IMG/VR virus record: IMGVR_UViG_3300030099_001308
Span: 1-32,460 of that record
DNA: 32,460 nt
Reading direction: 5' to 3' (one strand)
DNA from: a virus
Below the pieces are notes generated by a model. The model searched no databases. It saw only the letters and a list, made by a program, of their open reading frames with translations, and was not told the DNA's origin. This document shows, one piece after another, positions 19,444 through 28,147 of this stretch. Both the position numbers and the translations under genes were made by a program. Every line of letters starts with the position of its first letter. Position 1 is the first letter of the stretch.

Positions 19444-21124
19444 TATTGAGACAGATAACTTTTATGAGCAGGGAAAAGTTATACATTGCATCGTTACTAT
19501 GGATGCTGAGACATGGGAGATAAAATCTTTTGGTCCAGATGAAATAGAATCAGGAATAGAATACCTAGACTCTGCTAAAATAGTCGTTGGTCACAACATT
19601 ATCGACTTTGACATTCCTTTTATAAACAAAATCTACAATTGGGTTCCTAAAGCATTACCTAGGGATACTCTTACTATTTCTAGACTGCTTTTTCCTACTA
19701 GAGAGTTTCACAGTCTTGATAGTTGGGGGAAAGAGTTAAACTTCCCCAAGATGGAGTGTAGCAACTTTGGGATATACTCTGAGGATATGCTCAATTACTG
19801 CATCAATGATGTAAAACTAAACTTTAAGTTGTATGAGAAGTTAAAGAAGAAGATGAAAGACTCTGGTGTACAAGATGCTGTACGACTAGAGCATTCTATG
19901 CAACTTATATGTTCTGATATGAGATTTACTGGTGTTAGATTTAATAAGAAGGATGCAAAAGCACTAGAAGAAAAACTATCACTAAAACGAGTAGGATTTG
20001 AGGATAAACTAAAGGATGAATTTGGATCTTGGATTGTAAATAATGGAGAAGGTAGGACAAGAAAGAAAAAAGATTATACCAAGATCAAGAATGTAAATTT
20101 TAATCCTAGATCAAGACAGCATATAGCCAAAGTTTTAATAGAAAGAGGATGGAAACCTACTAAGAAAACACCTCTGGGTCATCCTATAGTAGATGAAGTT
20201 GTACTAAGGGAACTAGGTACACCAGAAGCATTAATGATAGCAGATTACTTACTGCTACAAAAAAGAATAGCTCAGATTAGTGAAGGTAAACAAGCATGGT
20301 TGAAACTAGCTAATAAAGAGAATGGTAATTACATCATACACAACCGAACTAATCCTCTTGGTACATATACATCTAGGGCAACCCATACTCATCCTAATCT
20401 AGGACAAGTTCCTGCCACTCGCTCACCTTTTGGTAAAGAATGCAGATCCTTGTTTTTACCAGATAAAGGACACAAGTTTATTGGTATAGATATGTCCTCA
20501 TTGGAACTAAGAGTATTGTCTCATTATTTAGCAAAGTATGACAATGGTTCCTATGGTAAGAAAGTAGTAGAAAGTGACATACATACTGAAAACCAGAAGT
20601 CTGCTGGACTAGAAACTAGGGACCAAGCAAAAACATTTATCTATGCCCTACTTTATGGTGCTGGATCACAGAAAATAGGGTCTATCATAGGTGGTGGTAA
20701 AGAGGAAGGTAGGAAACTTAAAGAAAAGTTCATGCACAATATTGTAGGGTTCTCTAGTTTAAATAGTATGATAGAGAAATCATTAGAAAAGAAGAAGTGG
20801 CTGAAAGGGTTAGATGGTAGACCAATACCAGTTCGTTCTACTCATTCTGCACTAAACTTTTTAATACAATCTGCTGGGGCAATATTATGTAAGAGATGGA
20901 TCAGTTTGGTTAATGATGAGATTTTAAGATCATACAATGGACTAGCACGGATAGTTCTTTGGGTACACGATGAGATTCAAGTATCAGTAAGTGAAACTTT
21001 GGATCTAGATGAAATTGGAAAAGTTTTTGTAGAAAAAATTTTTGAGACAGAAAAATATTACGATTTTAAATGTTCTCTTGATGGAGAATATAAAATTGGA
21101 AACTCATGGATGGAGACACACTAA
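19418..21124 (+). CDS. Family A DNA polymerase with 3'-5' exonuclease (gp5-like)
   Basis: 568 residues from ATG 19418, clearly shorter than T7 gp5 (704). Exonuclease: Asp9 and Glu11 in FDIETD, GHNIIDFDIPFI, and YCINDVKLN. Polymerase: motif A Asp358 in GIDMSSLELRVLSHYLA, motif B RDQAKTFIYALLYGAG with Tyr409 at the position equal to T7 Tyr526 (E. coli Pol I 762), motif C Asp518 in WVHDEIQV. The thioredoxin-binding insertion of T7 is essentially missing: FGSW is joined to NFNPRSRQHI by only ~22 residues. It replicates the genome with the helicase; its start overlaps the helicase end. Confidence 0.96.
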   Translation: MKKRILIFDIETDNFYEQGKVIHCIVTMDAETWEIKSFGPDEIESGIEYLDSAKIVVGHNIIDFDIPFINKIYNWVPKALPRDTLTISRLLFPTREFHSLDSWGKELNFPKMECSNFGIYSEDMLNYCINDVKLNFKLYEKLKKKMKDSGVQDAVRLEHSMQLICSDMRFTGVRFNKKDAKALEEKLSLKRVGFEDKLKDEFGSWIVNNGEGRTRKKKDYTKIKNVNFNPRSRQHIAKVLIERGWKPTKKTPLGHPIVDEVVLRELGTPEALMIADYLLLQKRIAQISEGKQAWLKLANKENGNYIIHNRTNPLGTYTSRATHTHPNLGQVPATRSPFGKECRSLFLPDKGHKFIGIDMSSLELRVLSHYLAKYDNGSYGKKVVESDIHTENQKSAGLETRDQAKTFIYALLYGAGSQKIGSIIGGGKEEGRKLKEKFMHNIVGFSSLNSMIEKSLEKKKWLKGLDGRPIPVRSTHSALNFLIQSAGAILCKRWISLVNDEILRSYNGLARIVLWVHDEIQVSVSETLDLDEIGKVFVEKIFETEKYYDFKCSLDGEYKIGNSWMETH

Positions 21125-21975
21125 TGACAATATTAGCAATTGATGCAGACATTGTAGCGTACAGATCAGCTTTCAATGCAGAGAAAGCAGTAAAATGGGA
21201 TGAGGATCTTTGGACTTTGTGGAGTTCAGAAGAAGAAGCAACACATTTCGCCATAGCAACTATTACTAATATATGGGAATCATTTAAGGAACTTACCCAT
21301 GATCCTATAGTTACCCCCGTATTATGTTGGTCGCACAAAAATAACTTTAGAAAAAAAATTTGGCCTGAATATAAGATGAACAGAAAGGACCAGAGGAAAC
21401 CGCTATGTCTCAGAAGAATTAGAGACAGACTAGGTTACGTGTACCAATACAATATAGAACAGGATGGTTATGAAGCAGATGATATTATAGGTGAGTTTAT
21501 TACTTGTAAAGACCCTTATGCAAAACTTTGGGATGTAGATGAACCAGTAAATACACAAAACAATAGAGCAGTATGTGTAACTATTGACAAAGATTTAAGA
21601 ACAGTACCAGGGTTGCACTACATAGATAATAAATTAGTAGAGATAACAGAGAATGAAGCTAATTTATCTTGGATGTGCCAAACCATAGCAGGAGACTCCG
21701 TAGATAATATAATAGGTGTTAAAGGTTTAGGAATGAAGAGAGCAGAAAAACTTTTGTTAAATAGAATAGGTGATAAAGAACAATGGGATGTACCACCATT
21801 TGATGTTAAACATATGTGGGATGATGTTGTGTTACCTACCTATGAAAAACATGGTTACACAAATCAACAAGCATTGTTAAATGCAAGATTGACAAGAATA
21901 CAAAGAGAAGGGGATACAACAGATTTAAATGGTTATAAGGATCTTTTATTAGGGGTAAATTACCCAACCCCATAG
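21124..21975 (+). CDS. 5'-3' exonuclease (gp6-like)
   Basis: 283 residues from ATG 21124, coupled to the polymerase stop (TAATG). FEN-type nuclease motifs: ILAIDADIVAYRSA at the N-terminus, WPEYKMNRKDQRKP (arch region), YEADDIIGEF, VTIDKDLRTVPG, and GDSVDNIIGVKGLGMKRAEK, the helix-3-turn-helix. In T7 this enzyme removes RNA primers and host DNA. T7 gp6 is about 300 residues, so the length fits. It ends the replication block. Confidence 0.93.
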   Translation: MTILAIDADIVAYRSAFNAEKAVKWDEDLWTLWSSEEEATHFAIATITNIWESFKELTHDPIVTPVLCWSHKNNFRKKIWPEYKMNRKDQRKPLCLRRIRDRLGYVYQYNIEQDGYEADDIIGEFITCKDPYAKLWDVDEPVNTQNNRAVCVTIDKDLRTVPGLHYIDNKLVEITENEANLSWMCQTIAGDSVDNIIGVKGLGMKRAEKLLLNRIGDKEQWDVPPFDVKHMWDDVVLPTYEKHGYTNQQALLNARLTRIQREGDTTDLNGYKDLLLGVNYPTP

Positions 21976-22011
21976 GAAATATTTTTTAACTACGTTGGAA
22001 AACCGATTTTT

Positions 22012-22203
22012 ATGGATCTTGAGGGTAAAAAAGAACTTTATCTGGATATACCAGAACAGTTAGTAAAGGATCTGGATCAACTATTTCCATCTGCTTGTCC
22101 TAATATTGATATGACAGAAAGAGAAATATTTATGTATGCAGGAAAACGAGCAATGGTGGATTGGTTAATAGAACGTAGAGATATGCAGGAGTTTGAAGGC
22201 TGA
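22012..22203 (+). CDS. Small hypothetical protein
   Basis: 63 residues, 36 bases after the exonuclease and coupled to the next gene (TGATG). The segment CPNIDMTEREIFMYAGKRAM followed by VDWL is a pattern I recall from small proteins that precede the structural genes in marine podoviruses. All-helical, acidic; function unknown. Confidence 0.6.
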   Translation: MDLEGKKELYLDIPEQLVKDLDQLFPSACPNIDMTEREIFMYAGKRAMVDWLIERRDMQEFEG

Positions 22204-22574
22204 TGTGCCAGTATGATGTAGAAGCATCTAACAAAAGAAAAGGTAAAGACAACTCTTTGTTAAGTTCTACTACTTCTGCTTTTGATGATCTTATCAATCC
22301 TTTTCAACAAGACACAGGTTTAGGTAAATTAGCATCTAATTTAAATATGCAAAATTACCTTAATAATGATAGTGGTTCTTCTGCTCCAGAAATGGATACT
22401 ACTATTACACCTACAAAAGTAACCAACCTAGATGCTAGGCAAGGTGAAATAGATCCTAGATTAAAAAAGAAAAGAAGAAACATGAACAATCTTAGAATAA
22501 GAGAAGACTTGCCTACTACTCTTACTAGTCCTGCTCAATCTCAGTCTTCAGGGACAACAAATATAATTTATTAA
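22203..22574 (+). CDS. Hypothetical virion-associated protein
   Basis: 123 residues, starting MCQYD. Low-complexity, polar and apparently disordered, with a basic C-terminal segment (RLKKKRRNMNNLRIREDL). The Met-Cys start and the RR...LRI segment are shared in outline with the next protein, which starts MCGTG and ends GRRRG...ALKIP. Two related-looking disordered proteins directly before the portal suggest structural or assembly roles; no known family. Confidence 0.5.
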   Translation: MCQYDVEASNKRKGKDNSLLSSTTSAFDDLINPFQQDTGLGKLASNLNMQNYLNNDSGSSAPEMDTTITPTKVTNLDARQGEIDPRLKKKRRNMNNLRIREDLPTTLTSPAQSQSSGTTNIIY

Positions 22575-22582
22575 AGGAAACT

Positions 22583-23029
22583 ATGTGTGGAACTGGTGGT
22601 ATAACAGGAGGTGCAGAAAGTAATGTAGGCGGTGCAGATAGTAACCCTACCTCAAGTATTAATACAGAAGAAGTAAAAGAAGAAGTAGCCGAACAAATAG
22701 AAGATGTAAAAGAAGAAGTAACAGATGTTGCTGAAGTATACACAGACATTCCAAAAGATATGGAATCTACATTAGATACTCTTGGAGGTGAAGCTACTGG
22801 AGCATTAGATAATGCGGTTGCTATTGGTACTTCTATCAGCAAACAAATTAATACTGCTCTCAAGAGACAAGGAATGATGGGTGGTATGAGTGGTTATGAT
22901 GAAACCCTAGAAGATCCTACTCTTGCTGGCAGACGAAGAAGAGGACGAAGAAGGGGAAATGAAAAAGATGTACGTTCAGGTGCATTAAAGATTCCTAGTT
23001 CCTCAGTTGGTGTACAAATTCCTGCGTGA
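22583..23029 (+). CDS. Hypothetical protein before portal
   Basis: 148 residues. Gly-rich start, then a strongly acidic coiled-coil-like stretch (NTEEVKEEVAEQIEDVKEEV), then an amphipathic part with ALDNAVAIGTSISKQI, and an Arg-rich segment (AGRRRRGRRRGNEKDV) before SGALKIPSSS. An AAAGGAAAC ribosome site precedes it. Its stop overlaps the portal GTG start. Probably virion or assembly related. Confidence 0.55.
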   Translation: MCGTGGITGGAESNVGGADSNPTSSINTEEVKEEVAEQIEDVKEEVTDVAEVYTDIPKDMESTLDTLGGEATGALDNAVAIGTSISKQINTALKRQGMMGGMSGYDETLEDPTLAGRRRRGRRRGNEKDVRSGALKIPSSSVGVQIPA

Positions 23030-24603
23030 TAAATAACCAATCTTGTGCTTCAAGGTATTCCCAATTAGAGTCCCAGAGACACATATTCCTTACAAGAAGC
23101 AGGGACTGTTCCGAACTAACTTTACCTTACCTCATACCTCCAGAAGGACATTCAGCTAGTACCATATTTCCTACACCATATCAAAGTGTAGGTGCTAGAG
23201 CAGTTAATGTTCTTGCTTCTAAGTTACTTCTCGCCTTACTGCCCCCATCTGGTCCCTTCTTCAGACTAATGGTGGATGATCTTGAAATCCCACAACTTAA
23301 ACAAGAAGGTCGAGGGGCAGTTGAGGAAGCATTAGGTGCTATAGAACGTGCTGTAATGTCTGAAATAGAAGTAACAAGAGTACGTGTACCTACATTTGAG
23401 ATGTTAAAACATCTTATTGTTTCTGGTAATGCTCTTGTTTTCTTTCCTGAAGAAGGTGGTATGCGAGTATTTCCTTTGGAAAGGTATGTATGCCAAAGGG
23501 ATGCAATGGGGAATGTCCTAGAGATTATTGTTAAGGAATCTGTAAGTCCTCTTATGTTACCAGAGGAAATAAGAAACAAAGTACAACAAGATGATACTAA
23601 TGATGACTCAGATAAGAGTATTGATCTCTATACAAAAATAATTAGAGAAGCAGACCAATGGGTTGTTAGACAAGAAGTAAAAGAAATAGAAGTACCTAAT
23701 AGTTCAGGAACATATAAGTTAGATAACTTCCCTTGGATGGTACTTAGGTTTGACAGGATCGATGGTGAATCCTATGGAAGAGGATTGGTAGAACAATACT
23801 TAGGTGACTTACGTTCATTAGAAGGTTTATCACAAGCATTAGTAGAAGGTACTGCATCTTCTGCAAAGGTACTATTTTTAGTACGTCCCAATGGTACAAC
23901 TAAAGCTAGATCATTAGCTAATTCACCTAACGGAGCAATAATCCAAGGGGATGCTAATGATGTGAGTGTATTGCAAGTCAACAAAGCAGTAGATTTTAGG
24001 ATTGCTGAGAGCATGATTAAAACTATTAGTGACCGACTTGCTGGTGCATTCCTTATGTCTGGTTCTGTACAAAGGGATGCTGAGAGAGTTACTGCTACTG
24101 AAGTTCGTCTACTCGCTAATGAAATAGAATCTGGTTTAGGTGGGATATTTAGTTTGTTATCTCAAGAGTTTCAATTACCTCTGGTTAGATTGATGCTCAA
24201 GAAACTCAATGATGAAGACAAAGTACCACCTCTGCCAGAAGGTGTAGTAAGACCTCAAATTATTACTGGTCTGGAAGCAATGAGTAGATCAGAAGACTTA
24301 AAGAAACTAATGCAGATGTTACAGATGTTCCAACCTCTTGGAGCAGAAGGTTTCTTACAACAAATCAACATCGATGACTTTATAGATCGTGTAGGGGTAT
24401 CACTAGGGATAGATCCTCAAGGGTTGTTGAAGTCTAAGGAAGAGCAAGCACAACTACAACAGCAAGCTCAACAACAAAGACAACAACAAATGGTTATGGA
24501 AATAGCTAAAACTATGGGTCCAGAGATAGGTAAACAACTACTACCTCAGATCATGCAAATGGCTGGACTACAACCACAACAACAACCTCAACAACAAGGA
24601 TAG
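23026..24603 (+). CDS. Portal protein / head-tail connector (gp8-like)
   Basis: 525 residues (T7 gp8: 536), GTG start overlapping the previous stop (GTGA). Characteristic T7-type connector stretches: FPTPYQSVGARAVNVLASKL, LLALLPPSGPFFRL, FDRIDGESYGRGLVEQYLGD, RSLEGLSQALVEG, and RVTATEVRLLANEIESGLGG. The C-terminal ~70 residues are Gln-rich (QQQAQQQRQQQMVM ... QPQQQPQQQG). Twelve copies form the ring at the packaging vertex. Confidence 0.95.
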   Translation: MINNQSCASRYSQLESQRHIFLTRSRDCSELTLPYLIPPEGHSASTIFPTPYQSVGARAVNVLASKLLLALLPPSGPFFRLMVDDLEIPQLKQEGRGAVEEALGAIERAVMSEIEVTRVRVPTFEMLKHLIVSGNALVFFPEEGGMRVFPLERYVCQRDAMGNVLEIIVKESVSPLMLPEEIRNKVQQDDTNDDSDKSIDLYTKIIREADQWVVRQEVKEIEVPNSSGTYKLDNFPWMVLRFDRIDGESYGRGLVEQYLGDLRSLEGLSQALVEGTASSAKVLFLVRPNGTTKARSLANSPNGAIIQGDANDVSVLQVNKAVDFRIAESMIKTISDRLAGAFLMSGSVQRDAERVTATEVRLLANEIESGLGGIFSLLSQEFQLPLVRLMLKKLNDEDKVPPLPEGVVRPQIITGLEAMSRSEDLKKLMQMLQMFQPLGAEGFLQQINIDDFIDRVGVSLGIDPQGLLKSKEEQAQLQQQAQQQRQQQMVMEIAKTMGPEIGKQLLPQIMQMAGLQPQQQPQQQG

Positions 24604-24604
24604 T

Positions 24605-25399
24605 ATGCCAGAAGGTGAAGGCACTTATGGGAACCAAGTAGGTAGACCAAAAAAAGACCCTAGAAAAGAATTTATACCTACTAAAGATTTGGATACAGAA
24701 TTAAAGAAAAGAAATAAAGCACCTGAATACATGGGTAATAAACGTACCTTTGTAATTAAAAGGTATGTAAGGGGTGGTAAAAAAGGTGGTTACTATAAAC
24801 AGTTTGAGAATGGTGTAGTTGACAGTATTAAAAAGCCAGTAGCAGAAAGGTTAATTGCAGATAAAAGAGCAGGGAAAGCTAATACAAGTCATTACACAGT
24901 AGAGTTTGTACCCATGAAAGGGGTCAAAGATCCTGAAAAAGTACCTAAAGGTGGGGATAGAGAAAAAATAGTTGCTGAAAATAAAAAGAAAACTACTAGG
25001 ACAACAGATGCTAATACACCAAAAGCACCTACTAGAGTAAAATTTAAAGGTAAAGGTAAAGCTGGAGCATTGTTAGGAGTATTAAGTCTTTTAGGTATTG
25101 GTGGTTCTACTTCTAAGAAGTCAGAAAACAAGAAAGCACCTACAAAGAAACGTACCTCAGTACCACCCTCTAAGTCAGAGGGTAGCAGGAATGTAAAAGC
25201 TCAGTTTGATAGTAAAGAAGAAATTAAAAAAAGAATGCAGAAAGATAAAGATAGTCAACCAATAGCTTTTAGAGGTAACTACCCTATCTTTCGCAAAGGT
25301 TCTGAAATGGCTAAATCATTTAGAGAAACTTATAACAGGGAGAAAAAAGCAGGAAAGAAAACATTTACATGGCAAGGCAGAAAATACACAACTAAATAA
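24605..25399 (+). CDS. Basic hypothetical protein between portal and scaffold
   Basis: 264 residues, starting MPEGEGTYGNQVGRPKKDP, an opening I recall from many small marine phage proteins. The middle is Lys-rich and low complexity with a short hydrophobic stretch (GALLGVLSLLGIGG). The C-terminal ~45 residues (FRGNYPIFRKGSEMAKSFRE ... FTWQGRKYTTK) form a second recurring marine phage motif. It starts one base after the portal stop. Possibly a head protein bound to DNA; function unknown. Confidence 0.6.
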   Translation: MPEGEGTYGNQVGRPKKDPRKEFIPTKDLDTELKKRNKAPEYMGNKRTFVIKRYVRGGKKGGYYKQFENGVVDSIKKPVAERLIADKRAGKANTSHYTVEFVPMKGVKDPEKVPKGGDREKIVAENKKKTTRTTDANTPKAPTRVKFKGKGKAGALLGVLSLLGIGGSTSKKSENKKAPTKKRTSVPPSKSEGSRNVKAQFDSKEEIKKRMQKDKDSQPIAFRGNYPIFRKGSEMAKSFRETYNREKKAGKKTFTWQGRKYTTK

Positions 25400-25408
25400 A
25401 AGGGATAT

Positions 25409-26173
25409 ATGGTAGATCAAGTATCAGTACCACCAGAAGAAAACGAACAACCACCTGAAGGTCATGATGAAGCTATGGCTTCTCTTGCTGATGGAGAAGT
25501 AGTAGAAGAACAATTTGATAGACCAGAGTGGTTACCAGACAAATTTAATTCACCAGAGGACTTAGCCAATGCTTACCAAAATTTGGAACAAAAGTTATCT
25601 CAAGGATCTCAAGAAACTGATGATGTTTCCTCTGATGAAAATGAAGAATTTTTGGAGGAAGCTGAAAGATACGTGGAGGCTAAAGGACTGGATTTTGGAA
25701 CTCTTTCTGCTGAATATGCGAGAGAGGGGGAACTTTCTAATGAATCGTATCAAGCGTTGGAAGAGGCAGGTATTCCAAAAAGTTTTGTAGATGATTTTAT
25801 AGATGGACAAGAAGCAAGATCAGAACTAATACAACAGTCTGTTTATAACTTAGTTGGTGGTCAGGATACTTATAATAAAATGACTGCTTGGGCAAAAGAT
25901 AATCTATCTCAAGATGAGATAAATGTATTCAATGCTAATGTTGACCTAAATAATATAGAGACTGCTAAGTTTGCAGTTAATTCTCTTCATGCACGATACC
26001 AGATGGGTACTGGATCGGCCCCAAATTTAATCCAAGGTCAAAGAGCAAATTCATCGAGTGCCTATACGTCTATGGCACAAGTAACACAGGACATGAAAGA
26101 TCCACGTTACCAAGATGATCCTAGTTTTAGAAAGCAAGTTCACGACAAACTTGCGAACTCCAATGTCATGTAA
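25409..26173 (+). CDS. Scaffolding protein (gp9-like)
   Basis: 254 residues (T7 gp9: 307). Strongly acidic, with RPEWLPDKFNSPEDLANAYQ near residue 40, a hallmark of podovirus scaffold proteins, then helical Glu-rich segments and ARYQMGTGSAPNLIQGQRA with SSAYTSMAQVTQDMKDPRYQ close to the C-terminus, the part that contacts the capsid protein. It directs procapsid assembly and leaves before packaging. It lies immediately before the capsid gene, as expected. Confidence 0.88.
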   Translation: MVDQVSVPPEENEQPPEGHDEAMASLADGEVVEEQFDRPEWLPDKFNSPEDLANAYQNLEQKLSQGSQETDDVSSDENEEFLEEAERYVEAKGLDFGTLSAEYAREGELSNESYQALEEAGIPKSFVDDFIDGQEARSELIQQSVYNLVGGQDTYNKMTAWAKDNLSQDEINVFNANVDLNNIETAKFAVNSLHARYQMGTGSAPNLIQGQRANSSSAYTSMAQVTQDMKDPRYQDDPSFRKQVHDKLANSNVM

Positions 26174-26176
26174 TTA

Positions 26177-26252
26177 ACAAGCCTTTCTGAGGAAAGACAA
26201 CTTGTTGTGATTAGTGACTAAGGTGTAATTAATGTCGTACCTTAACATTAAT
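26177..26252 (+). other. Scaffold-capsid intergenic structures
   Basis: First hairpin: CTTTC / GAAAG with TGAG loop inside ACAAG / CTTGT (26177-26205). Then two helices that cross each other: TAAGGT / ACCTTA (26219-26224 with 26239-26244) and ATTAATGT / ACATTAAT (26228-26235 with 26245-26252). They cannot both form as simple hairpins and would be alternatives or a pseudoknot. T7 has an RNase III site and a strong promoter in this position. Confidence 0.5.
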
Positions 26253-26268
26253 CATATAGGAAAATAAT
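26253..26268 (+). promoter_or_regulatory. CATATAGGAAAATAAT element, copy 2, before capsid gene
   Basis: Identical to 12145-12160. It ends just before ATG 26270. It may be the strong late promoter (a phi10 counterpart) or a strong translation start signal (AGGAAAA). A perfect palindrome lies directly upstream. Confidence 0.45.
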
Positions 26269-26269
26269 T

Positions 26270-27259
26270 ATGGCTGATAACAGTCCCGCAACACCTAATA
26301 GAATAGGACAAATAAACGCTGCTAATGCAGATGATGCTCTATTTTTAAAGGTATTTAGTGGTGAAACTATTACTGCTTTTGAAGAAGCAAATGTAATGCT
26401 TTCACGTACTATGAAACGATCAATTAGTTCAGGTAAGTCTGCACAATTTCCTGTGTTTGGTAAGACAACTGCATCATACCATACACCTGGAAATGAATTA
26501 CTTGGTGCTACTCTTCCTCAACAAGCAGAAAAGGTTATTACTATTGATGACCTTTTGGTTTCCCATGTGTTCATTGATAAGTTAGATGAAGCACGATCCC
26601 ACTATGATGTACGAAGTGTTTATAGTACAGAAATGGGACGAGCATTGTCTAAGCGAATGGACGAAAATCTTCTTAAATTAGTACACATTGGTGCTAATAC
26701 TACTACTACTATTACTAATAGTGGATCTGGTGGTGGAAGTTCTATTGCAGTTAATGATGCTGACTACAATACTAGTGATAAAAAAGTAGCTCGCATTTTT
26801 GATTCTGCTCAGAAGTTTGATGAATTGGACATCCCTAAAGATGACAGGTATATCGTATTAGATCCTGAAGACTTTTATGATGTTCTTGATTCAACTAAAG
26901 CAGTAAATCGTGATTATGGTGGGCAAGGTGATATAGCTAATGCTAACATGCCTAGGCTTGCTGGATTTACTATTTTAGTATCAAATCATTTACCATCCGC
27001 AAATACCAGTAGTGCTGTAAGTGGTGAAAATAACACTTACTTTGGTAATGGTACTGCTAACAATGCGGCCGCACTTGGTAATACTCGTTTTCTTGCTTTT
27101 CATAAAAGTGCTGTAGGTACAGTACAACTTATGAATTTGCAAACAGAGAGCGAGTATGACATTCGTAGACAAGGTACATTATTAGTAGCAAAGATGGCAG
27201 TAGGCCATGGTGTACTACGTCCTGAATGTTGCTACCTTGCAAGAGCAACTGGTAGTTGA
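26270..27259 (+). CDS. Major capsid protein (gp10-like)
   Basis: 329 residues (T7 gp10A: 345). Alignable to T7: DALFLKVFSGETITAFEEAN with LFLKVFGGEVLTAF; RSISSGKSAQFPVFGKTTAS; EKVITIDDLLVSHVFIDKLD; EARSHYDVRSVYSTEMGRAL. HK97-type fold. It forms the icosahedral shell. No second frame continues past its stop, so there is no sign of a T7-like gp10B frameshift product. It is followed by a double-hairpin terminator and preceded by a dedicated leader, consistent with high expression. Confidence 0.96.
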   Translation: MADNSPATPNRIGQINAANADDALFLKVFSGETITAFEEANVMLSRTMKRSISSGKSAQFPVFGKTTASYHTPGNELLGATLPQQAEKVITIDDLLVSHVFIDKLDEARSHYDVRSVYSTEMGRALSKRMDENLLKLVHIGANTTTTITNSGSGGGSSIAVNDADYNTSDKKVARIFDSAQKFDELDIPKDDRYIVLDPEDFYDVLDSTKAVNRDYGGQGDIANANMPRLAGFTILVSNHLPSANTSSAVSGENNTYFGNGTANNAAALGNTRFLAFHKSAVGTVQLMNLQTESEYDIRRQGTLLVAKMAVGHGVLRPECCYLARATGS

Positions 27260-27266
27260 TGTTCCC

Positions 27267-27338
27267 TTAGAGTAGCTATAACTCCCTCTGGCTACTCTAC
27301 CTCTCAGGGGGGTTTGCCCTTGCCCCCCTGTCTTCTTT
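27267..27338 (+). terminator. Double-hairpin terminator after capsid (T-phi counterpart)
   Basis: Hairpin 1: TAGAGTAGC / GCTACTCTA (27267-27275 and 27290-27298), 9 bp. Hairpin 2: CAGGGGGG / CCCCCCTG (27304-27311 and 27323-27330), 8 bp of mostly G-C, followed by TCTTCTTTT. It sits exactly where T7 has its terminator for the phage polymerase, lowering expression of tail genes relative to capsid. Confidence 0.85.
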
Positions 27339-27353
27339 TAAATAAAAATAATT

Positions 27354-27512
27354 ATGTCTAATTTAGATAAAACTATACGTGAGCAACAACATAGACCATG
27401 CCCTGCTGGTGAATCAAAATCAGTATGGAGGGAAATGGAAGAACTAAGACTACAGAAAGAGTCACAAGAGCAACCCCAAGTTAAGAAAAAAGGAAGACCA
27501 AAGGCTAACTAA
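27354..27512 (+). CDS. Small protein with AT-hook-like end
   Basis: 52 residues from ATG 27354 to TAA 27512, coupled to the tail tubular A gene (TAATG). Charged and helical (RPCPAGESKSVWREMEELRL) with a basic tail KKKGRPKAN; the GRP core is AT-hook-like. Similar small proteins with 'RPCPAGES..VWREM' are familiar to me from marine podoviruses at this place. Function unknown. Confidence 0.65.
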   Translation: MSNLDKTIREQQHRPCPAGESKSVWREMEELRLQKESQEQPQVKKKGRPKAN

Positions 27513-28147
27513 TGTCCTATAACGCAACAACCAAACTAGACTTAGTTAATCTTATGCTGGCAAGCATAGGTGAGTCACCAGTAAGTGCTTTATCTTCTGG
27601 TCTTACTGATGCTGAATTAGCAGAAACAATTATTGGTAGGATAGATAGAGAAACACAATCTGAAGGTTGGTGGTTTAATACGGACTATAATAAGAAATTT
27701 GTTCCAGATGGGGAAAGCAAGCAAGTAGTGCTACCCCTAAATACGCTTAAAATTGATTGTGTAGGAACCAGTAGTCACCTAAGAATGATCCAGAGGAAAG
27801 TGGGTACAGTTAATAAACTCTACGATCCCTATAATCACACCTATGATGTGGGTGATAATCACACAAGTATCCATATAGATATTGTAACTCAGGAAGAATT
27901 TGAAAATTTACCTGAGATTGCCAAGAGGTATATAGGAATTAAATCTAGTAGACGCTTTTCTCAACAAGTAATAGGTAACGCACAATTGTACGGATATGAA
28001 AAAGAAGATGAAGCTAGATCACTTGCAGAATTAAAAGAAGCAGAAAGTCAAATAGCAGGACACAATGTTTTCGATGAATACTCTGTGTATAGGGTAGTGA
28101 ATCGGGATCATTTTGGTGCACAAAGGTTAAGACTTGGGTTCTTATGA
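27512..28147 (+). CDS. Tail tubular protein A (gp11-like)
   Basis: 211 residues (T7 gp11: 196). TKLDLVNLMLASIGESPVSA at the N-terminus, then RIDRETQSEGWWFNTDYNKK, KVGTVNKLYDPYNHTYDVG and AKRYIGIKSSRRFSQQVIGN are typical of the T7 tail adaptor. It forms a dodecameric ring below the portal. Its stop overlaps the next ATG. Confidence 0.93.
   Translation: MSYNATTKLDLVNLMLASIGESPVSALSSGLTDAELAETIIGRIDRETQSEGWWFNTDYNKKFVPDGESKQVVLPLNTLKIDCVGTSSHLRMIQRKVGTVNKLYDPYNHTYDVGDNHTSIHIDIVTQEEFENLPEIAKRYIGIKSSRRFSQQVIGNAQLYGYEKEDEARSLAELKEAESQIAGHNVFDEYSVYRVVNRDHFGAQRLRLGFL

Noticed and set aside
23181-23579. 132-codon minus-strand frame inside the portal gene
   Set aside because: Antisense to a conserved gene, Ser/Thr/Arg-rich shadow composition; no minus-strand gene is supported anywhere in the window.
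25569-25810. Open frames on both strands inside the scaffold gene
   Set aside because: They lie in other frames of a well-supported gene, have shadow-like composition (Leu/Lys/Trp or Phe/Ser-rich) and no ribosome sites.
27240-27270. T7-like frameshift extension of the capsid protein
   Set aside because: No slippery site or long downstream frame; terminator hairpins begin 8 bases after the stop.
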